NCBI GenBank assembly: GCA_020630495.1
Contig: JAHDBH010000001.1
Coordinates: 1-64,000 of the forward strand
From: Saprospiraceae bacterium
GTDB taxonomy: Bacteria; Bacteroidota; Bacteroidia; Chitinophagales; Saprospiraceae
Length of the DNA stretch: 64,000 nt
Reading direction: 5' to 3'
A program made the translations under genes and the position numbers. The notes under the pieces are model-generated. The model was not told the DNA's origin, ran no database searches, and saw only the letters and a list, made by a program, of their open reading frames with translations. Each line of letters opens with the position of its first letter. Position 1 is the stretch's first letter. Below, piece after piece: positions 8,265-19,332 of this stretch.

Positions 8265-11069
8265 ATGAAGCAGTTTGTTACTATTTGCCTACTGGTTGCC
8301 TTAGCGATCGTGCAGACTCAAGCACAGTCGTACTACTACGGCGAAGGATCTCAGATCAGCGTGGAAGAGAGCTATAGCTCCCACATCATCTTCACCCAGT
8401 CACAGCAGTCTCTCAAGCTGCTGGCTCGTTCGCCCAAGGCCCTCCCAGACGTGCAGTCTCTCGAAATCTATCCCCACAAAAAATATGCAATCATCCAGAC
8501 CAGTAATGACATCACACAGCCTGAAGATGTCATCAGCCTACTAGGTCTAGAATATGATGCCATAGATGCGGCTGCAGCCCTGATATTGGATGATGGCTTC
8601 GTGATGTATCCTACGCACACACTGGTCTACAAGCCCAGTAGAAAGGATGCCCAGCAGGAGATCGAAAACATATTGGACAAGGTGGCACACAGTCAAGTCA
8701 TAGAAAAATATGGCGTCTACCGAGTAGAGCTGCAGAGCATCAAAGATGTGCTGCCTATTGCCAATGAGCTGTATGAGTCAGGTCTTGTAGACTTCAGTCA
8801 TCCTGATTTCTATGCAGAGCTTACACACTATTCTGATCCGCTCTATCCCGATCAGTTCCAGATGAACAATACGGGCCAGACTATAGACGGATATGCAGGC
8901 GTAAATGATATGGATTGCAATGCGGCTGAAGCATGGGCGATCAGTCTGGGCTCCTCATCTATCACCGTTGCCGTGATAGATGATGGCCTCGAAGATCACG
9001 AAGACCTGGAGACATCTAGTGGTGCTAGTCGCTACATCAATGGATTTTCACCTGCCAATAATGGTAATGGTGACGCTGTAAGTGGTAGTAATCACGGTGT
9101 AGCGTGTGCAGGTATCATCGCAGCTTCGCACAATAGTATAGGAGTGCGCGGTGTAGCGCCTCTGGTGGATCTTCTCAGCGTCAACATATTTGTAGGTGGT
9201 GAGAGCACGCAGGATATAGCGGATGGTATCTCGTGGGCAAAGGATAACGGTGCAGATGTACTGAGTAACTCCTGGGGCTACACGTCATGTACGGCCTACT
9301 ATTCCAATATAGCAAATGCTATCACTGACGCCAATAACAATGGTAGAAACGGAAAGGGATGCATGGTCATCTTCGCATCTGGCAATGGCTATAAGAGTTG
9401 TGTAGACTTCCCAGCTAATGTGTCTACGGCTATCGCCGTGGGCGCCTTCACTAATCAAGGCAATCGCTCGAGCTATAGTAACTACGGTAGTGATCTAGAT
9501 ATCATGGCACCGAGTAACGCGGTGTCACCTCAGCCTGGAGCTGGTGTAAGGACGACTGACCGCATGGGCAGTGCTGGATATGCCAGTGGGAACTACACGG
9601 GAGGATTTGGTGGTACATCTGCTGCATGTCCAGTAGTTGCAGGAGTATCTGCCCTGGTCCTAGGGTACAACGACGCTCTTACATCTACGGAGCTGAGAGA
9701 TATTCTCTATAATACAGCAATAGATATGGGTCCAAGCGGTAACGATAGCGAATATGCCAATGGTCGTGTCAATGCGGAGGCAGCACTACAGTCTGCTGGA
9801 GCTGGAGGTGGATCGAGCTGCAGCGATGGCGTGCAAAATGGTCAAGAGACAGGGGTAGACTGTGGTGGACCCGACTGTGCTCCTTGTAGTAGTGGATGCC
9901 AAGATAATGAGCTGACACTCACGATCAATACGGATAATTACCCAGGTGAGACGACTTGGGAACTGCGCAATGACGCAGGCAGCGTGATAGCATCTGGAGG
10001 GCCGTACGCACAGGCGGGTACTACCTATACAGAAGCTATATGTGCAGCTGACGATTGCTATGATTTCACCATATTTGACTCCTACGGTGATGGTATCTGC
10101 TGTGCCTATGGCAATGGCTCATATAGTCTAGTGGATGGATCGACTACACTGGCAAGTGGTGGGGCATTTGGATCACAAGAAACCACGAGCTTCTGCCTTG
10201 GTGGAAGCAGCGGTCCGAGCTGCGACGATGGCGTGCAAAATGGTGACGAGACAGGCGTAGACTGCGGAGGTAGCGCTTGTCCCGCGTGTCCGTCTGGTGA
10301 TGAAACAGTGCTGGCTCACTTCTTTGAGTCTGGCTGGGACGGATGGGCCGATGGTGGTGGTGACTGCTACAGATATAGCGGTAGTAGATCATATGAGGGC
10401 GATTGGTCTATCAGAATCAGGGATAACTCTGGCACTCGATCTGCTATGACCTCATCCGCCTATGATCTCAGTGGCTACAGTAGTATCGAAATAGAGTTTT
10501 ATTTCTATGCATACAGCATGGAAAATGGAGAAGACTTCTGGGTAAGATTCTATAATGGCAGTAGCTGGCAGACTGTCGCTACCTATGCAAGCGGAACCAA
10601 TTTTGACAATAATACCTTCTATGTGGCCCGTATAAACTTAGATGCGTCATCGTACAATCTGGCAAGCAATTCTCGCTTTAGATTTCAGTGTGATGCTAGC
10701 ACCAATGCCGATCACGTATACATAGATGCAGTCACAGTGACGGGCTTTGGCGTCTCTCAGAATGGAACTTCCCAGCAGAGCGAACCCGTGGCTATCACTA
10801 GTATGATCTCTCCAGATATATACACCAGCGTGTCATCTGAGGAAGACCTAGTGCTATATCCTAATCCAGCTAGAGAAGTCGTCGCGATCACGGCGAGCGA
10901 GCCTATCCAGGAACTTGCGCTAGTATCCCTGTCAGGAGAAGTACTGCGCACTCTGAAGTCTGATAGTCGCACTATCCAGCTGAGAGTAGATGACATGACG
11001 CCTGGGACATACATCGTCCAGGTCACTACTACTGAAGATAGCTATGCGGAGACGCTGATCGTCTTCTAA
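8265..11069 (+). CDS. S8 (subtilisin-like) serine peptidase with T9SS sorting domain
   Basis: AVIDDGLEDHEDL, NHGVACAGIIAA, GGTSAACPVVAGVSALV catalytic motifs; C-terminal LYPNPAREVVAI...GTYIVQV. Confidence 0.93.
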   Translation: MKQFVTICLLVALAIVQTQAQSYYYGEGSQISVEESYSSHIIFTQSQQSLKLLARSPKALPDVQSLEIYPHKKYAIIQTSNDITQPEDVISLLGLEYDAIDAAAALILDDGFVMYPTHTLVYKPSRKDAQQEIENILDKVAHSQVIEKYGVYRVELQSIKDVLPIANELYESGLVDFSHPDFYAELTHYSDPLYPDQFQMNNTGQTIDGYAGVNDMDCNAAEAWAISLGSSSITVAVIDDGLEDHEDLETSSGASRYINGFSPANNGNGDAVSGSNHGVACAGIIAASHNSIGVRGVAPLVDLLSVNIFVGGESTQDIADGISWAKDNGADVLSNSWGYTSCTAYYSNIANAITDANNNGRNGKGCMVIFASGNGYKSCVDFPANVSTAIAVGAFTNQGNRSSYSNYGSDLDIMAPSNAVSPQPGAGVRTTDRMGSAGYASGNYTGGFGGTSAACPVVAGVSALVLGYNDALTSTELRDILYNTAIDMGPSGNDSEYANGRVNAEAALQSAGAGGGSSCSDGVQNGQETGVDCGGPDCAPCSSGCQDNELTLTINTDNYPGETTWELRNDAGSVIASGGPYAQAGTTYTEAICAADDCYDFTIFDSYGDGICCAYGNGSYSLVDGSTTLASGGAFGSQETTSFCLGGSSGPSCDDGVQNGDETGVDCGGSACPACPSGDETVLAHFFESGWDGWADGGGDCYRYSGSRSYEGDWSIRIRDNSGTRSAMTSSAYDLSGYSSIEIEFYFYAYSMENGEDFWVRFYNGSSWQTVATYASGTNFDNNTFYVARINLDASSYNLASNSRFRFQCDASTNADHVYIDAVTVTGFGVSQNGTSQQSEPVAITSMISPDIYTSVSSEEDLVLYPNPAREVVAITASEPIQELALVSLSGEVLRTLKSDSRTIQLRVDDMTPGTYIVQVTTTEDSYAETLIVF
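9829..10290. repeat. Two direct copies of a Cys-rich CxDGxQNGxETGxDCGGxxCxxC module in the S8 peptidase
   Basis: SCSDGVQNGQETGVDCGGPDCAPC and SCDDGVQNGDETGVDCGGSACPAC; near-identical DNA gatggcgtgcaaaatggt. Confidence 0.85.
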
Positions 11070-11095
11070 GATAGTCTTCTACGTACTATGTAGCG

Positions 11096-11127
11096 AAAGA
11101 GGCCTGGCGGATCGTCGGGCCTCTTTT
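11096..11127 (+). terminator. Rho-independent-like terminator after S8 peptidase
   Basis: AAAGAGGCC-N13-GGCCTCTTTT. Confidence 0.8.
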
Positions 11128-11322
11128 GCTTTCATTATCGTATAGGACAGGCGCGGTAGCGCTATTTCTTTGAGAGAGCTCGCATTGGCCCTAACAAGGC
11201 ATTAAGAATTTTGCGGCAGATTTTGGATGAGTTTAAGAAGCTCAGATAGATGCTGTGATATACTTAATATTTGGCTATGTGACTTTAAGATCATCATAGT
11301 ATATCAGGTGAGTGGCGTGGAA

Positions 11323-11330
11323 TAGATTTG
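11323..11330 (+). promoter_or_regulatory. Putative Bacteroidota -7 box TAGATTTG inside a small inverted repeat
   Basis: gaatagatttgttctattc upstream of ATG 11364. Confidence 0.4.
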
Positions 11331-11363
11331 TTCTATTCAATAACACAGATAAAACCTGACATT

Positions 11364-11924
11364 ATGAAAACAATTATTACTTTTTGCCTTGTATGCGTTG
11401 CATTTTTTTCTACGGCCCAGGAAAGTCTTTTGGATGATTACCGTGCTGAAGATTATGGACAAGGGACCTCTATAGGTCTGAATATCTTTGGCGATGGGCT
11501 TGGCTTGATGCTGAGACGAACTCTGGGCTCTCAGGATCAGATAGAGATCAATCCATCTTTTTGGATTCTCGGAATACAGGATGTGAACGATGACGTGACT
11601 TGGTATGGCGGTGCTTTTCTACGCGCTGGATACAATTTTTACATGGGAAATACACTGAAGATCAAGGGCAATGAGCATAGAATCAAAGAAAAGTATCGCA
11701 AGCACTATATCTCTGTCAAGCCTGGCATAGGAACATCTGTAGTAGAAGGTGCCGGGGTGGCGTTCACATGGCATCGTGAAACCTTCAGAAATAAAAATGC
11801 CAAGGCCGCAAGAGGTCTCGATCTAGGAGTAGAATATCGATCATATTTTGGAGAGCCTACAGGTGTACAATTTAGGAATTACTACGGTGTCTATTTACGG
11901 ATAGACTGGAGCTGGTATCGCTAA
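11364..11924 (+). CDS. Secreted/outer membrane protein of unknown function
   Basis: ORF 11328..11924; MKTIITFCLVCVAFFSTAQ signal peptide at internal Met. Confidence 0.65.
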   Translation: MKTIITFCLVCVAFFSTAQESLLDDYRAEDYGQGTSIGLNIFGDGLGLMLRRTLGSQDQIEINPSFWILGIQDVNDDVTWYGGAFLRAGYNFYMGNTLKIKGNEHRIKEKYRKHYISVKPGIGTSVVEGAGVAFTWHRETFRNKNAKAARGLDLGVEYRSYFGEPTGVQFRNYYGVYLRIDWSWYR

Positions 11925-11934
11925 TAGATATAGC

Positions 11935-11968
11935 AAAAGGGGGCTCGCTTATCGCGAGCCCCCTTTTT
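11935..11968. terminator. Strong bidirectional terminator
   Basis: AAAAGGGGGCTCGC-TTATC-GCGAGCCCCCTTTTT, 14-bp perfect stem between convergent genes. Confidence 0.93.
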
Positions 11969-11991
11969 AATTTATCGTCTGTCACTGAGAA

Positions 11992-12450
11992 TCAGTCGAC
12001 CTGGGTTTCAGAAATTTCTTTTCCGCTGTATTTGTTTTTTAGTGCGGGGTAAATGACAAATGTCAGGAGCAAGCCTATGACTACGGATTCCATGATAAGT
12101 ATGCCGCTCACGACGACGATGTCTGATGCCTCTTCTGGGATCATGCTATATTTCTCTAGACTGAGCTCGGGATTGATGCTGTAGAGTATGGCATTGGCAA
12201 TGACGACTATGACGCCTGCTATCGCAGCGATTTTAACATTGGCGCTCAGGGATGCGGTGAGAAATGCTGTGTCTCGATGCGATTTTCTCAGTATTGACAT
12301 GACTGTAAATAGTACTGCACCAAGTATGACGTATTTGAGAAATTTGAGTGGGCTAGCACCTAGATTACCTAGGGCGCTGAGTAGGCCGAGGTATATGGCT
12401 ATACTGATTCCCGCTATGAGGCTGTATTTAATTATGTTGGCAGTTTTCAT
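11992..12450 (-). CDS. DUF4199-like integral membrane protein
   Basis: MKTANIIKYSLIAGISIAIYLGLLSALGN..., four hydrophobic segments; internal Met preferred over ORF start 12528. Confidence 0.6.
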   Translation of the reverse strand: MKTANIIKYSLIAGISIAIYLGLLSALGNLGASPLKFLKYVILGAVLFTVMSILRKSHRDTAFLTASLSANVKIAAIAGVIVVIANAILYSINPELSLEKYSMIPEEASDIVVVSGILIMESVVIGLLLTFVIYPALKNKYSGKEISETQVD

Positions 12451-12488
12451 TTGGATTTTGCTGGCTTTGATGATGTGGAAGTATGTGA

Positions 12489-12965
12489 TTATACGAAGCG
12501 TCGTGAGATCCAAGAATCGATCATCCATGATCTCTTTTCTAGATCACCGAGCATTCCTGCAATGAGGTCTACTGTGCCTTCATCGTGGACTTCAGAGGCA
12601 TCAGCGATGATTTCCCGCATGCATTGGATAAGATCGGTATGATTACTTAGAGTGACGGTGAGCATGTCTTTATCGGAGAGAATATCTTTGGCTTCTTTTA
12701 CAAGAGAGTACTCGAGATATTCACTGACATTGCCCATAGGCTTGTGGCGAATTGTGAGAATTCGCTCAGCCACTTCATCGATCTTGACTTTTGCATCATT
12801 GTACAACTGTTCAAAGAGCTCGTGCAATTCAAAGAAGTTGTTTCCCTTGACGTGCCAGTGAAAGCTGCGTAGATTCTGATAGTAAATTTGATAAGATGCT
12901 AGAAATACATTAAGCTTCTTGGCAACAGATGATAGATGTTCTTTTTCTATACCTAGATAATTCAT
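12489..12965 (-). CDS. dps: Dps family DNA starvation/ferritin-like protein
   Basis: NLRSFHWHVKGNNFFELHELFEQLYNDAKVKIDEVAERI. Confidence 0.92.
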   Translation of the reverse strand: MNYLGIEKEHLSSVAKKLNVFLASYQIYYQNLRSFHWHVKGNNFFELHELFEQLYNDAKVKIDEVAERILTIRHKPMGNVSEYLEYSLVKEAKDILSDKDMLTVTLSNHTDLIQCMREIIADASEVHDEGTVDLIAGMLGDLEKRSWMIDSWISRRFV

Positions 12966-13075
12966 AGATAGTACCGTGAGTTGGATTCGTGTATCAAACT
13001 GCGGAACCGTACACAGTGTTCGTAATCATCTAAGATCTATATCTAATCGCTCTAAAACTCAGGGCTCTTGAGTGC

Positions 13076-13624
13076 TCAGCGGCGCTTGATACTGACACCA
13101 TCTGTAATGAAGGAGATTCCTTGCTGGCCGTGGGTAGAGATCATCACTCCCTGTAAGACTGGATATACTTGCGTGTGCTCAGCACACCAGTCTACAATGA
13201 AGTTGGCGCCAGTCCCGCCCGCGGTATCATCTTCTTCTATGACAAATTCTATGGAGGACATCGGTCTCAGTATAAGCATACTGTCTACGTACTCCCTTAC
13301 CAGCTCGCCGTGACTGTCGTAGTAATCGATATTGTCAATGTACATAGCGTGCTCTAAGCTAGTATTGCGAATACTGAGAGTCGCCGTGAGATTGAATCTA
13401 TGGTGTATGGTAGTCGTATAGATATCCGAGTAGATGGGCACATAGACAGTATCGCATACAGCGATGTCAAGTGATGCTCTGGACTCAGCGTACACCTCAA
13501 AGCTTTGGATGCCCTGAGGCTCGGAGGAGTCTGCCTCTATCTGTGTAGGCTCGCAAGACTGAAATACAGCAAGTCCGACAAGAGAAAGAAATAGAGCTAC
13601 TACGGATGTTATTGAAATTCTCAC
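13076..13624 (-). CDS. DUF3124-like lipoprotein
   Basis: lipobox-like VFQSC; VCDTVYVPIYSDIY...LSIRNTS...FVIEEDDTAGGTGANFIVDW. Confidence 0.65.
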   Translation of the reverse strand: MRISITSVVALFLSLVGLAVFQSCEPTQIEADSSEPQGIQSFEVYAESRASLDIAVCDTVYVPIYSDIYTTTIHHRFNLTATLSIRNTSLEHAMYIDNIDYYDSHGELVREYVDSMLILRPMSSIEFVIEEDDTAGGTGANFIVDWCAEHTQVYPVLQGVMISTHGQQGISFITDGVSIKRR

Positions 13625-13633
13625 TGAGCAAAT

Positions 13634-14635
13634 TTACTCATTTGGCTCGCTACTCGGCTCTTGGGATCTCTCTGGCTTTTGGCTTGGGCTCTCATCCGTG
13701 ATGGACTCTTCACTTGTGACTTGTATAGGCGTGTCCATCTGCAGCGTGCGGATAGGGAACGGTATATTGATCTCATGCTTGTCTAGAGCTTCCTTGAGGA
13801 TCATGATTGCCTCACTCTTTGCTTCTAGTAGGGTCAACTTAGCGGTAGCCGCTACCCAAAATCTCATCTGAAAGTCTATACTACTTCCACCAAACTCAAG
13901 GTAGTGAAATTCGATCTCCTCATTCGGGTCTTGGGGGAACTCGTCTTTGATGGCTTGTATGGCGATTTTCTTTACGCTACGTAGATCAGACTCATAGCCC
14001 ACACCGCAATTGACAGTGACGCGGACACGATCAGTGAGGCCAAAGTTCTTGAAGGGATTATCGACTATCATGCGATTGGGTATGACGACGATATTATTAT
14101 CGGGTTCTTTCACCTTGGTAGCTCGTAGATCAATATGCTCTACTTTACCTTGAAAACCATTGGTCTCAATCCAGTCACCGATATTCACCACCCTCTTGAC
14201 AGAGAGATAGATTCCTGAGAAGCTATTGGACAGAGTGCCTTGCAGCGCAAGACCTATGGCCAGACCGCCTATACCAGCTCCTGCAAGCACAGTCTTGAGT
14301 ACCGTATCGAGATTGAGGATACCGAGTGCGAGAAAGATACCTACTAGCACGATCAGCGCTCCTACCAGCGTGCTCACGAGGTCGCGGATACTTGACTGAC
14401 TGATAAATTTTGACAGTGGTTTATTTATCCATGAGGATATCTTTTTACTGAGGAATAGTGCCAGTGCAAAGACCAGTATGGCCAGGATCGCATTAGGTAG
14501 ATTGGTAACTATAGTGTCAAACCAGCCTTCGAGTCGGCCGGTCATATTGTCGATAGATTCTGAAAATTGTTCTTCCATGGTGTTTGTTTCTACGGATGAT
14601 AGCCCAGGCAGATCGTATTTGTTCGTAGTACTCAC
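13634..14635 (-). CDS. MscS-family mechanosensitive ion channel
   Basis: GAGIGGLAIGLALQGTLSNSFSGIYL, IGDWIETNGFQGKVEHIDLRATKVKEPDNNIVVIPN. Confidence 0.92.
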   Translation of the reverse strand: MSTTNKYDLPGLSSVETNTMEEQFSESIDNMTGRLEGWFDTIVTNLPNAILAILVFALALFLSKKISSWINKPLSKFISQSSIRDLVSTLVGALIVLVGIFLALGILNLDTVLKTVLAGAGIGGLAIGLALQGTLSNSFSGIYLSVKRVVNIGDWIETNGFQGKVEHIDLRATKVKEPDNNIVVIPNRMIVDNPFKNFGLTDRVRVTVNCGVGYESDLRSVKKIAIQAIKDEFPQDPNEEIEFHYLEFGGSSIDFQMRFWVAATAKLTLLEAKSEAIMILKEALDKHEINIPFPIRTLQMDTPIQVTSEESITDESPSQKPERSQEPSSEPNE

Positions 14636-14670
14636 ATCGAGGGTGAGACTAGCATGCCTATTTTAGCACT

Positions 14671-16083
14671 GTGAAAGAATCATCAGAGGAGTACATCACG
14701 GGAGCATTTGCGCGACAGCGCTCTACTGAGCTATCACTAGGAGCCACATCAGCTCGGGAGCGGATACGCAAGATCAGGGCTCTAGCGTATGCCGTGAAGT
14801 ATACATACAGACAACAAATCAGGGATGCCGTATACGCTGATCTGCACAAGGGTGAGGAGGAATGTGATATCACGGAAATCTACGTGGTCACTACGGAGGC
14901 GCAGCACACGATAGCACATCTGGAGAGATGGATGCGACCGCGAAAAGTGCCCACGCCACTACCACTTCTGGGATCTACCAGTCACGTGCGCTATGAAAGT
15001 AAGGGCGTAAGTCTCATCATCAGTCCGTGGAACTTCCCCATCAATCTTACGCTCGGGCCACTCATATCAGCTATAGCCGCAGGCTGTCCTGTGATGATCA
15101 AGCCATCAGAATATACTCCACGCACTACTGAGGTCATCGAGAAAATTATTTCTTCTTTATTTCCAGCTACAGAAGTGGTAGTGTGCCCTGGAGCTGTAGA
15201 GACTGCTCAGACACTGTTAAGTCTTCCTTTTCGTCATATATTTTTTACAGGCTCTCCAGCGGTGGGTAAAATAGTGATGCGTGCAGCGGCTGAGAATCTA
15301 AGTTCTGTGACCCTTGAGCTAGGGGGGAAGTCTCCTACGATTGTAGATAAAAGTGCAGATATAGGCCTTTCGGCCAAAAGAATTGCGTACGGAAAATATA
15401 TGAACGCTGGACAAATATGTATCGCTCCAGATTATCTATACGTGCACGAAGAAGTAAAAAAAGAATTTCTTGCAGAATTGCAATCCACCCTTAGTGTCAT
15501 GTATATGGATGCTCCCAAGTCGAGCGCAGCCTATGGTAGAATAGTCTCGCAGAAACATGCAGATCGATTACAAGAAATGATAAGTGAAGCGAGAAATCAT
15601 GGATGTGATATTATCAGTGCAGGTAAAGCATCCAATGAGGATCGCTATGTAGCACCTACGATTATAATTGATCCGCCTCTAGATAGCCAAGTGATGCAAG
15701 AAGAGATATTTGGCCCTGTGCTTCCTGTATTAAGCTACCGCAACATCGACGAAGTGCTTGCTACCATAAATGAAAAAGAAAAACCTCTTGCGCTCTATAT
15801 CTATGCGAGGAATAAATCGCTCATAAATAAGATTATCCAAAATACGAGAGCTGGTACGTCATGTGTAAGGCAGAATAATTTGCAATTTTTTCATGCATAT
15901 CTACCTTTTGGTGGAAGCAATCATAGCGGCATAGGTAAGGCTCATGGATATCATGGTTTCTTAGCATTTAGCAACGAGCGATCGGTGCTTACTCAGCGGA
16001 GCTTTGGGGCAACAGATATACTCAGACCTCCCTATACAGGATGGAAAAAGAAACTTGTGCAGTGGACAGTCAAGTGGCTATAA
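14671..16083 (+). CDS. Aldehyde dehydrogenase (class-3-like)
   Basis: [48 protein letters not shown]. Confidence 0.93.
   Translation: MKESSEEYITGAFARQRSTELSLGATSARERIRKIRALAYAVKYTYRQQIRDAVYADLHKGEEECDITEIYVVTTEAQHTIAHLERWMRPRKVPTPLPLLGSTSHVRYESKGVSLIISPWNFPINLTLGPLISAIAAGCPVMIKPSEYTPRTTEVIEKIISSLFPATEVVVCPGAVETAQTLLSLPFRHIFFTGSPAVGKIVMRAAAENLSSVTLELGGKSPTIVDKSADIGLSAKRIAYGKYMNAGQICIAPDYLYVHEEVKKEFLAELQSTLSVMYMDAPKSSAAYGRIVSQKHADRLQEMISEARNHGCDIISAGKASNEDRYVAPTIIIDPPLDSQVMQEEIFGPVLPVLSYRNIDEVLATINEKEKPLALYIYARNKSLINKIIQNTRAGTSCVRQNNLQFFHAYLPFGGSNHSGIGKAHGYHGFLAFSNERSVLTQRSFGATDILRPPYTGWKKKLVQWTVKWL
14706..14721 (+). repeat. Mini-hairpin copy 5: ATTT GCGC GACA GCGC
   Basis: in ALDH gene, sense; 22-nt identity with copy 11. 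Confidence 0.85.
15364..15379 (-). repeat. Mini-hairpin copy 6: TTTT GGCC GAAA GGCC
   Basis: in ALDH gene, antisense. Confidence 0.75.
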
Positions 16084-16096
16084 AGAAAATATCGTC

Positions 16097-18112
16097 ATGA
16101 CAGAAAAAATCGAAATACCTGGAGCGGCGCCATTTACCCGTGGCCCCTACGCTAGCATGTATGCAGGTCGGCCATGGACGATCAGGCAGTACGCTGGATT
16201 TAGCACAGCTGAGGAAAGTAATGCATTCTATAAAAAAAACCTTGCAGCGGGACAAAAAGGACTTTCTGTGGCATTTGATCTTGCCACACATCGAGGCTAT
16301 GACAGTGATCATAAGAGAGTCCTCGGAGACGTAGGTATGGCTGGAGTAGCCATAGATACTGTGGAGGATATGAAGATCTTGTTCAGAAATATACCTCTAG
16401 ATAAGATGTCAGTATCCATGACGATGAATGGTGCCGTACTTCCTATAATGGCATTTTACATTGTAGCAGCTGAGGAGCAGGGGGTGGCGTCTAGTCTGCT
16501 ACGCGGCACTATCCAAAATGATATCTTAAAAGAATTCATGGTTCGCAATACCTATATATATCCGCCGCAGCAGTCTCTGCGTATTATCTCAGATATATTT
16601 CGATATACCGCGGATCATATGCCGCTGTTTAACAGTATATCCGTGAGTGGATATCATATGCATGAGGCAGGCGCGCCAGCAGCAATGGAGCTTGCCTATA
16701 CTGTTGCAGATGGTATAGAGTATGTGCGCTGTGGTGTGGAGGCAGGTCTGGATGTGGATCAATTTGCTCCGCGAATCAGTTTTTTCTGGGGGATAGGTAT
16801 GGACATACTTACTGAGATAGCTAAGCTCAGGGCGGGACGCAGGCTATGGGCCGAGCAGATGCAGCAGTTTGAGCCCACACAGGTCAAGTCTCGCATGCTG
16901 CGCACTCACTCACAGACAAGCGGATGGAGTCTTACGGAGCAGGATCCATATAACAATATCGCACGGACTACTGTGGAGGCACTCGCAGCCACATATGGAG
17001 GCACGCAGTCACTGCACACCAATAGCTATGATGAAGCCATAGCGCTGCCCACAGCAGAGTCTGCGCGTATAGCTCGTAATACGCAGAAATATCTGCAGTC
17101 TGACACTGATACGACCGATTATATAGATCCGTGGGCAGGTAGTCATATCATAGAGCAGCGCACGGACGAGCTCTATGAAGCAGCGCTCGAGCTCATCAAA
17201 GAAATAGATGCTGAAGGAGGTATGGCCCAGGCAATAGACGCAGGTATTCCTAAAATGCGAATAGAGCAAGCTGCCGCGCAGAAACAGGCACAAATAGATA
17301 GTGGACAAGAGAAAATCATTGGGGTCAATGCTTTTCAGACAGATAGAAAGACGGAGTTAGACATTCTCCAAATTGACAATACGGAGGTGCTACGCGGACA
17401 GGTAAAGCGACTCCAGATGGTCAGAGCAAATCGTGATGAGGCTGCGGTGAGGAAACAACTGTCCGAACTCAGCGCTCTCGCCGAGAACGAAGATTCTGAG
17501 AGCAATCTGCTGGAAATAGCTGTACGCGCTGCTAGAGCAAGAGCAACGCTTGGAGAGATCTCAGATGCTCTCGAGCAAGTATGGGGCCGCTACAAGGCAA
17601 CTAATCAATTGATCACTGGAGTATATGCACGTCATGCCATGGAAGACCAGCACTTTGTAAGAGCCAAGGAACTGTCTGATCAATTCGCTGCAATGGATGG
17701 TCGTAGACCTAGAATAATGATCGCCAAACTGGGTCAAGATGGTCATGACAGAGGTGCCAAGGTCATCGCTACCAGCTTTGCAGATCTAGGATTTGACGTA
17801 GACATAGGCCCGCTCTTTCAGACACCGGAGGAAGCAGCTCGGCAGGCAATAGAAAATGACGTACATCTACTAGGAATATCATCTCTGGCCGCAGGTCACC
17901 GTACACTCGTGCCTCAGACCATAGCCGCACTAGCTGATCATGGAGCCTCGCATATCAGAGTCATTGCGGGTGGGGTGATCCCTGAGCAGGATTATGAGCA
18001 ACTCTATCAGGATGGTGTAGATTTTATCTTTGGTCCAGGTACAGTTATTTCTCGAGCTGCCATAGAAATCCTAGAGCGCATGATCGACTCTCACGAATCC
18101 TCATCTACATAG
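16097..18112 (+). CDS. Methylmalonyl-CoA mutase large subunit with B12-binding domain
   Basis: [66 protein letters not shown]. Confidence 0.95.
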   Translation: MTEKIEIPGAAPFTRGPYASMYAGRPWTIRQYAGFSTAEESNAFYKKNLAAGQKGLSVAFDLATHRGYDSDHKRVLGDVGMAGVAIDTVEDMKILFRNIPLDKMSVSMTMNGAVLPIMAFYIVAAEEQGVASSLLRGTIQNDILKEFMVRNTYIYPPQQSLRIISDIFRYTADHMPLFNSISVSGYHMHEAGAPAAMELAYTVADGIEYVRCGVEAGLDVDQFAPRISFFWGIGMDILTEIAKLRAGRRLWAEQMQQFEPTQVKSRMLRTHSQTSGWSLTEQDPYNNIARTTVEALAATYGGTQSLHTNSYDEAIALPTAESARIARNTQKYLQSDTDTTDYIDPWAGSHIIEQRTDELYEAALELIKEIDAEGGMAQAIDAGIPKMRIEQAAAQKQAQIDSGQEKIIGVNAFQTDRKTELDILQIDNTEVLRGQVKRLQMVRANRDEAAVRKQLSELSALAENEDSESNLLEIAVRAARARATLGEISDALEQVWGRYKATNQLITGVYARHAMEDQHFVRAKELSDQFAAMDGRRPRIMIAKLGQDGHDRGAKVIATSFADLGFDVDIGPLFQTPEEAARQAIENDVHLLGISSLAAGHRTLVPQTIAALADHGASHIRVIAGGVIPEQDYEQLYQDGVDFIFGPGTVISRAAIEILERMIDSHESSST

Positions 18113-19239
18113 AAGAGTTGACTTGCAGCTCCATCAGCAAATAATCTTCCAGTAGATGTGAGCTTGTAGCCCTGTGCAGTGCTACTTATCCACTCGGTAG
18201 GAATTGTATTTATTTCTTGTAAAAAATGATTAACATAGGCGGTATGATGTGTGCTGACATGATGCATAGAAATTCCATCTATGTGCCGCAGTGCGGTCAT
18301 GACGTATTCATTGTACCTATCTGAATCGGTCAGAATCTCCTGAGAGATAATTACTTCTGGGTGCCTTATATTTTTGATGTATAGAGGGTTATTGGAAATA
18401 TTCCAGTAGCGCGAAGCCCCATCATACGAGTGCGCTCCAGGGCCTATACCTAAGTATGAGCGGCCTGTCCAGTAGGCGCTATTGTGTCTGGAACGATGAG
18501 ATCGGCCATTGTCTCTACGTCTGGCGAAATTGGAAATTTCGTAGTGCTCATAATCGTGAAGAGACATCTGTTCCATGAGATATGCAAAGTCACTTTGCTG
18601 TCTTTGATCAAGTGGCGCAGGCTGGCCGAGAGCAGCAATCTGATGAGAGAGGACTGTGCGTGGTTCTACCGTAAGGGCGTAGCAAGAGTAGTGCGGAAGA
18701 TTATATGCAAGGGCTTGCTCAAGGTCTTTTTCCCAGTGACCTGCCAGGTGCTCTGGTAGTCCATAGATGAGATCCATGCTGATATCGCAGAATCCAGCTT
18801 GCAGAGCGTCGTCGATTACAGCTTCTGATTGTGCAGCTGTGTGGCTACGATTCATCCACTGGAGCGCCTCTTCGGAGAAACTTTGCACTCCGATGCTCAA
18901 GCGATTTACGCCTGCTTGACGTATGGTGTCTAGATATTCTCGACTAAGGTCGTCAGGATTTCCTTCTAGTGTGATCTCGGCCGTCTGCGACAAGTCATAG
19001 TTCTGACTTGTCTCGTCCAGCAAGGCCTCGATCGTAGCAGCGGAAAGCACACTCGGTGTTCCACCGCCTAGATATACGGTCTCTACCGTGTCGCCATGGA
19101 GAAATGAGGCGCGTTCCCTCAGTTCGTAGCCAATGGCTTTGACCATATCTTCCAGGAGATCAAGCTGTGTGCTAAAGTGGAAGTTACAGTAGTGACATGC
19201 CTTTCGGCAAAATGGTATGTGAATGTAAATACCCGCCAT
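18091..19239 (-). CDS. hemW: HemW-type radical SAM protein (coproporphyrinogen III oxidase-like)
   Basis: [30 protein letters not shown]; internal Met preferred over ORF start 19329; overlaps the mutase gene tail-to-tail by 22 bp. Confidence 0.92.
   Translation of the reverse strand: MAGIYIHIPFCRKACHYCNFHFSTQLDLLEDMVKAIGYELRERASFLHGDTVETVYLGGGTPSVLSAATIEALLDETSQNYDLSQTAEITLEGNPDDLSREYLDTIRQAGVNRLSIGVQSFSEEALQWMNRSHTAAQSEAVIDDALQAGFCDISMDLIYGLPEHLAGHWEKDLEQALAYNLPHYSCYALTVEPRTVLSHQIAALGQPAPLDQRQQSDFAYLMEQMSLHDYEHYEISNFARRRDNGRSHRSRHNSAYWTGRSYLGIGPGAHSYDGASRYWNISNNPLYIKNIRHPEVIISQEILTDSDRYNEYVMTALRHIDGISMHHVSTHHTAYVNHFLQEINTIPTEWISSTAQGYKLTSTGRLFADGAASQLFYVDEDS
19199..19212 (-). repeat. Mini-hairpin copy 7: TTTT GCC GAAA GGC
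   Basis: in hemW, sense; overlaps conserved FCRKAC codons. Confidence 0.45.
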
Positions 19240-19332
19240 ATAGGCAAAGCTATAGCAAAGTGCAAGGTAGGGTAGGATAATCGCGCATACACTTGTCCAA
19301 AGGTTCAGAGCTGAGATGTTTACATTCACAGC

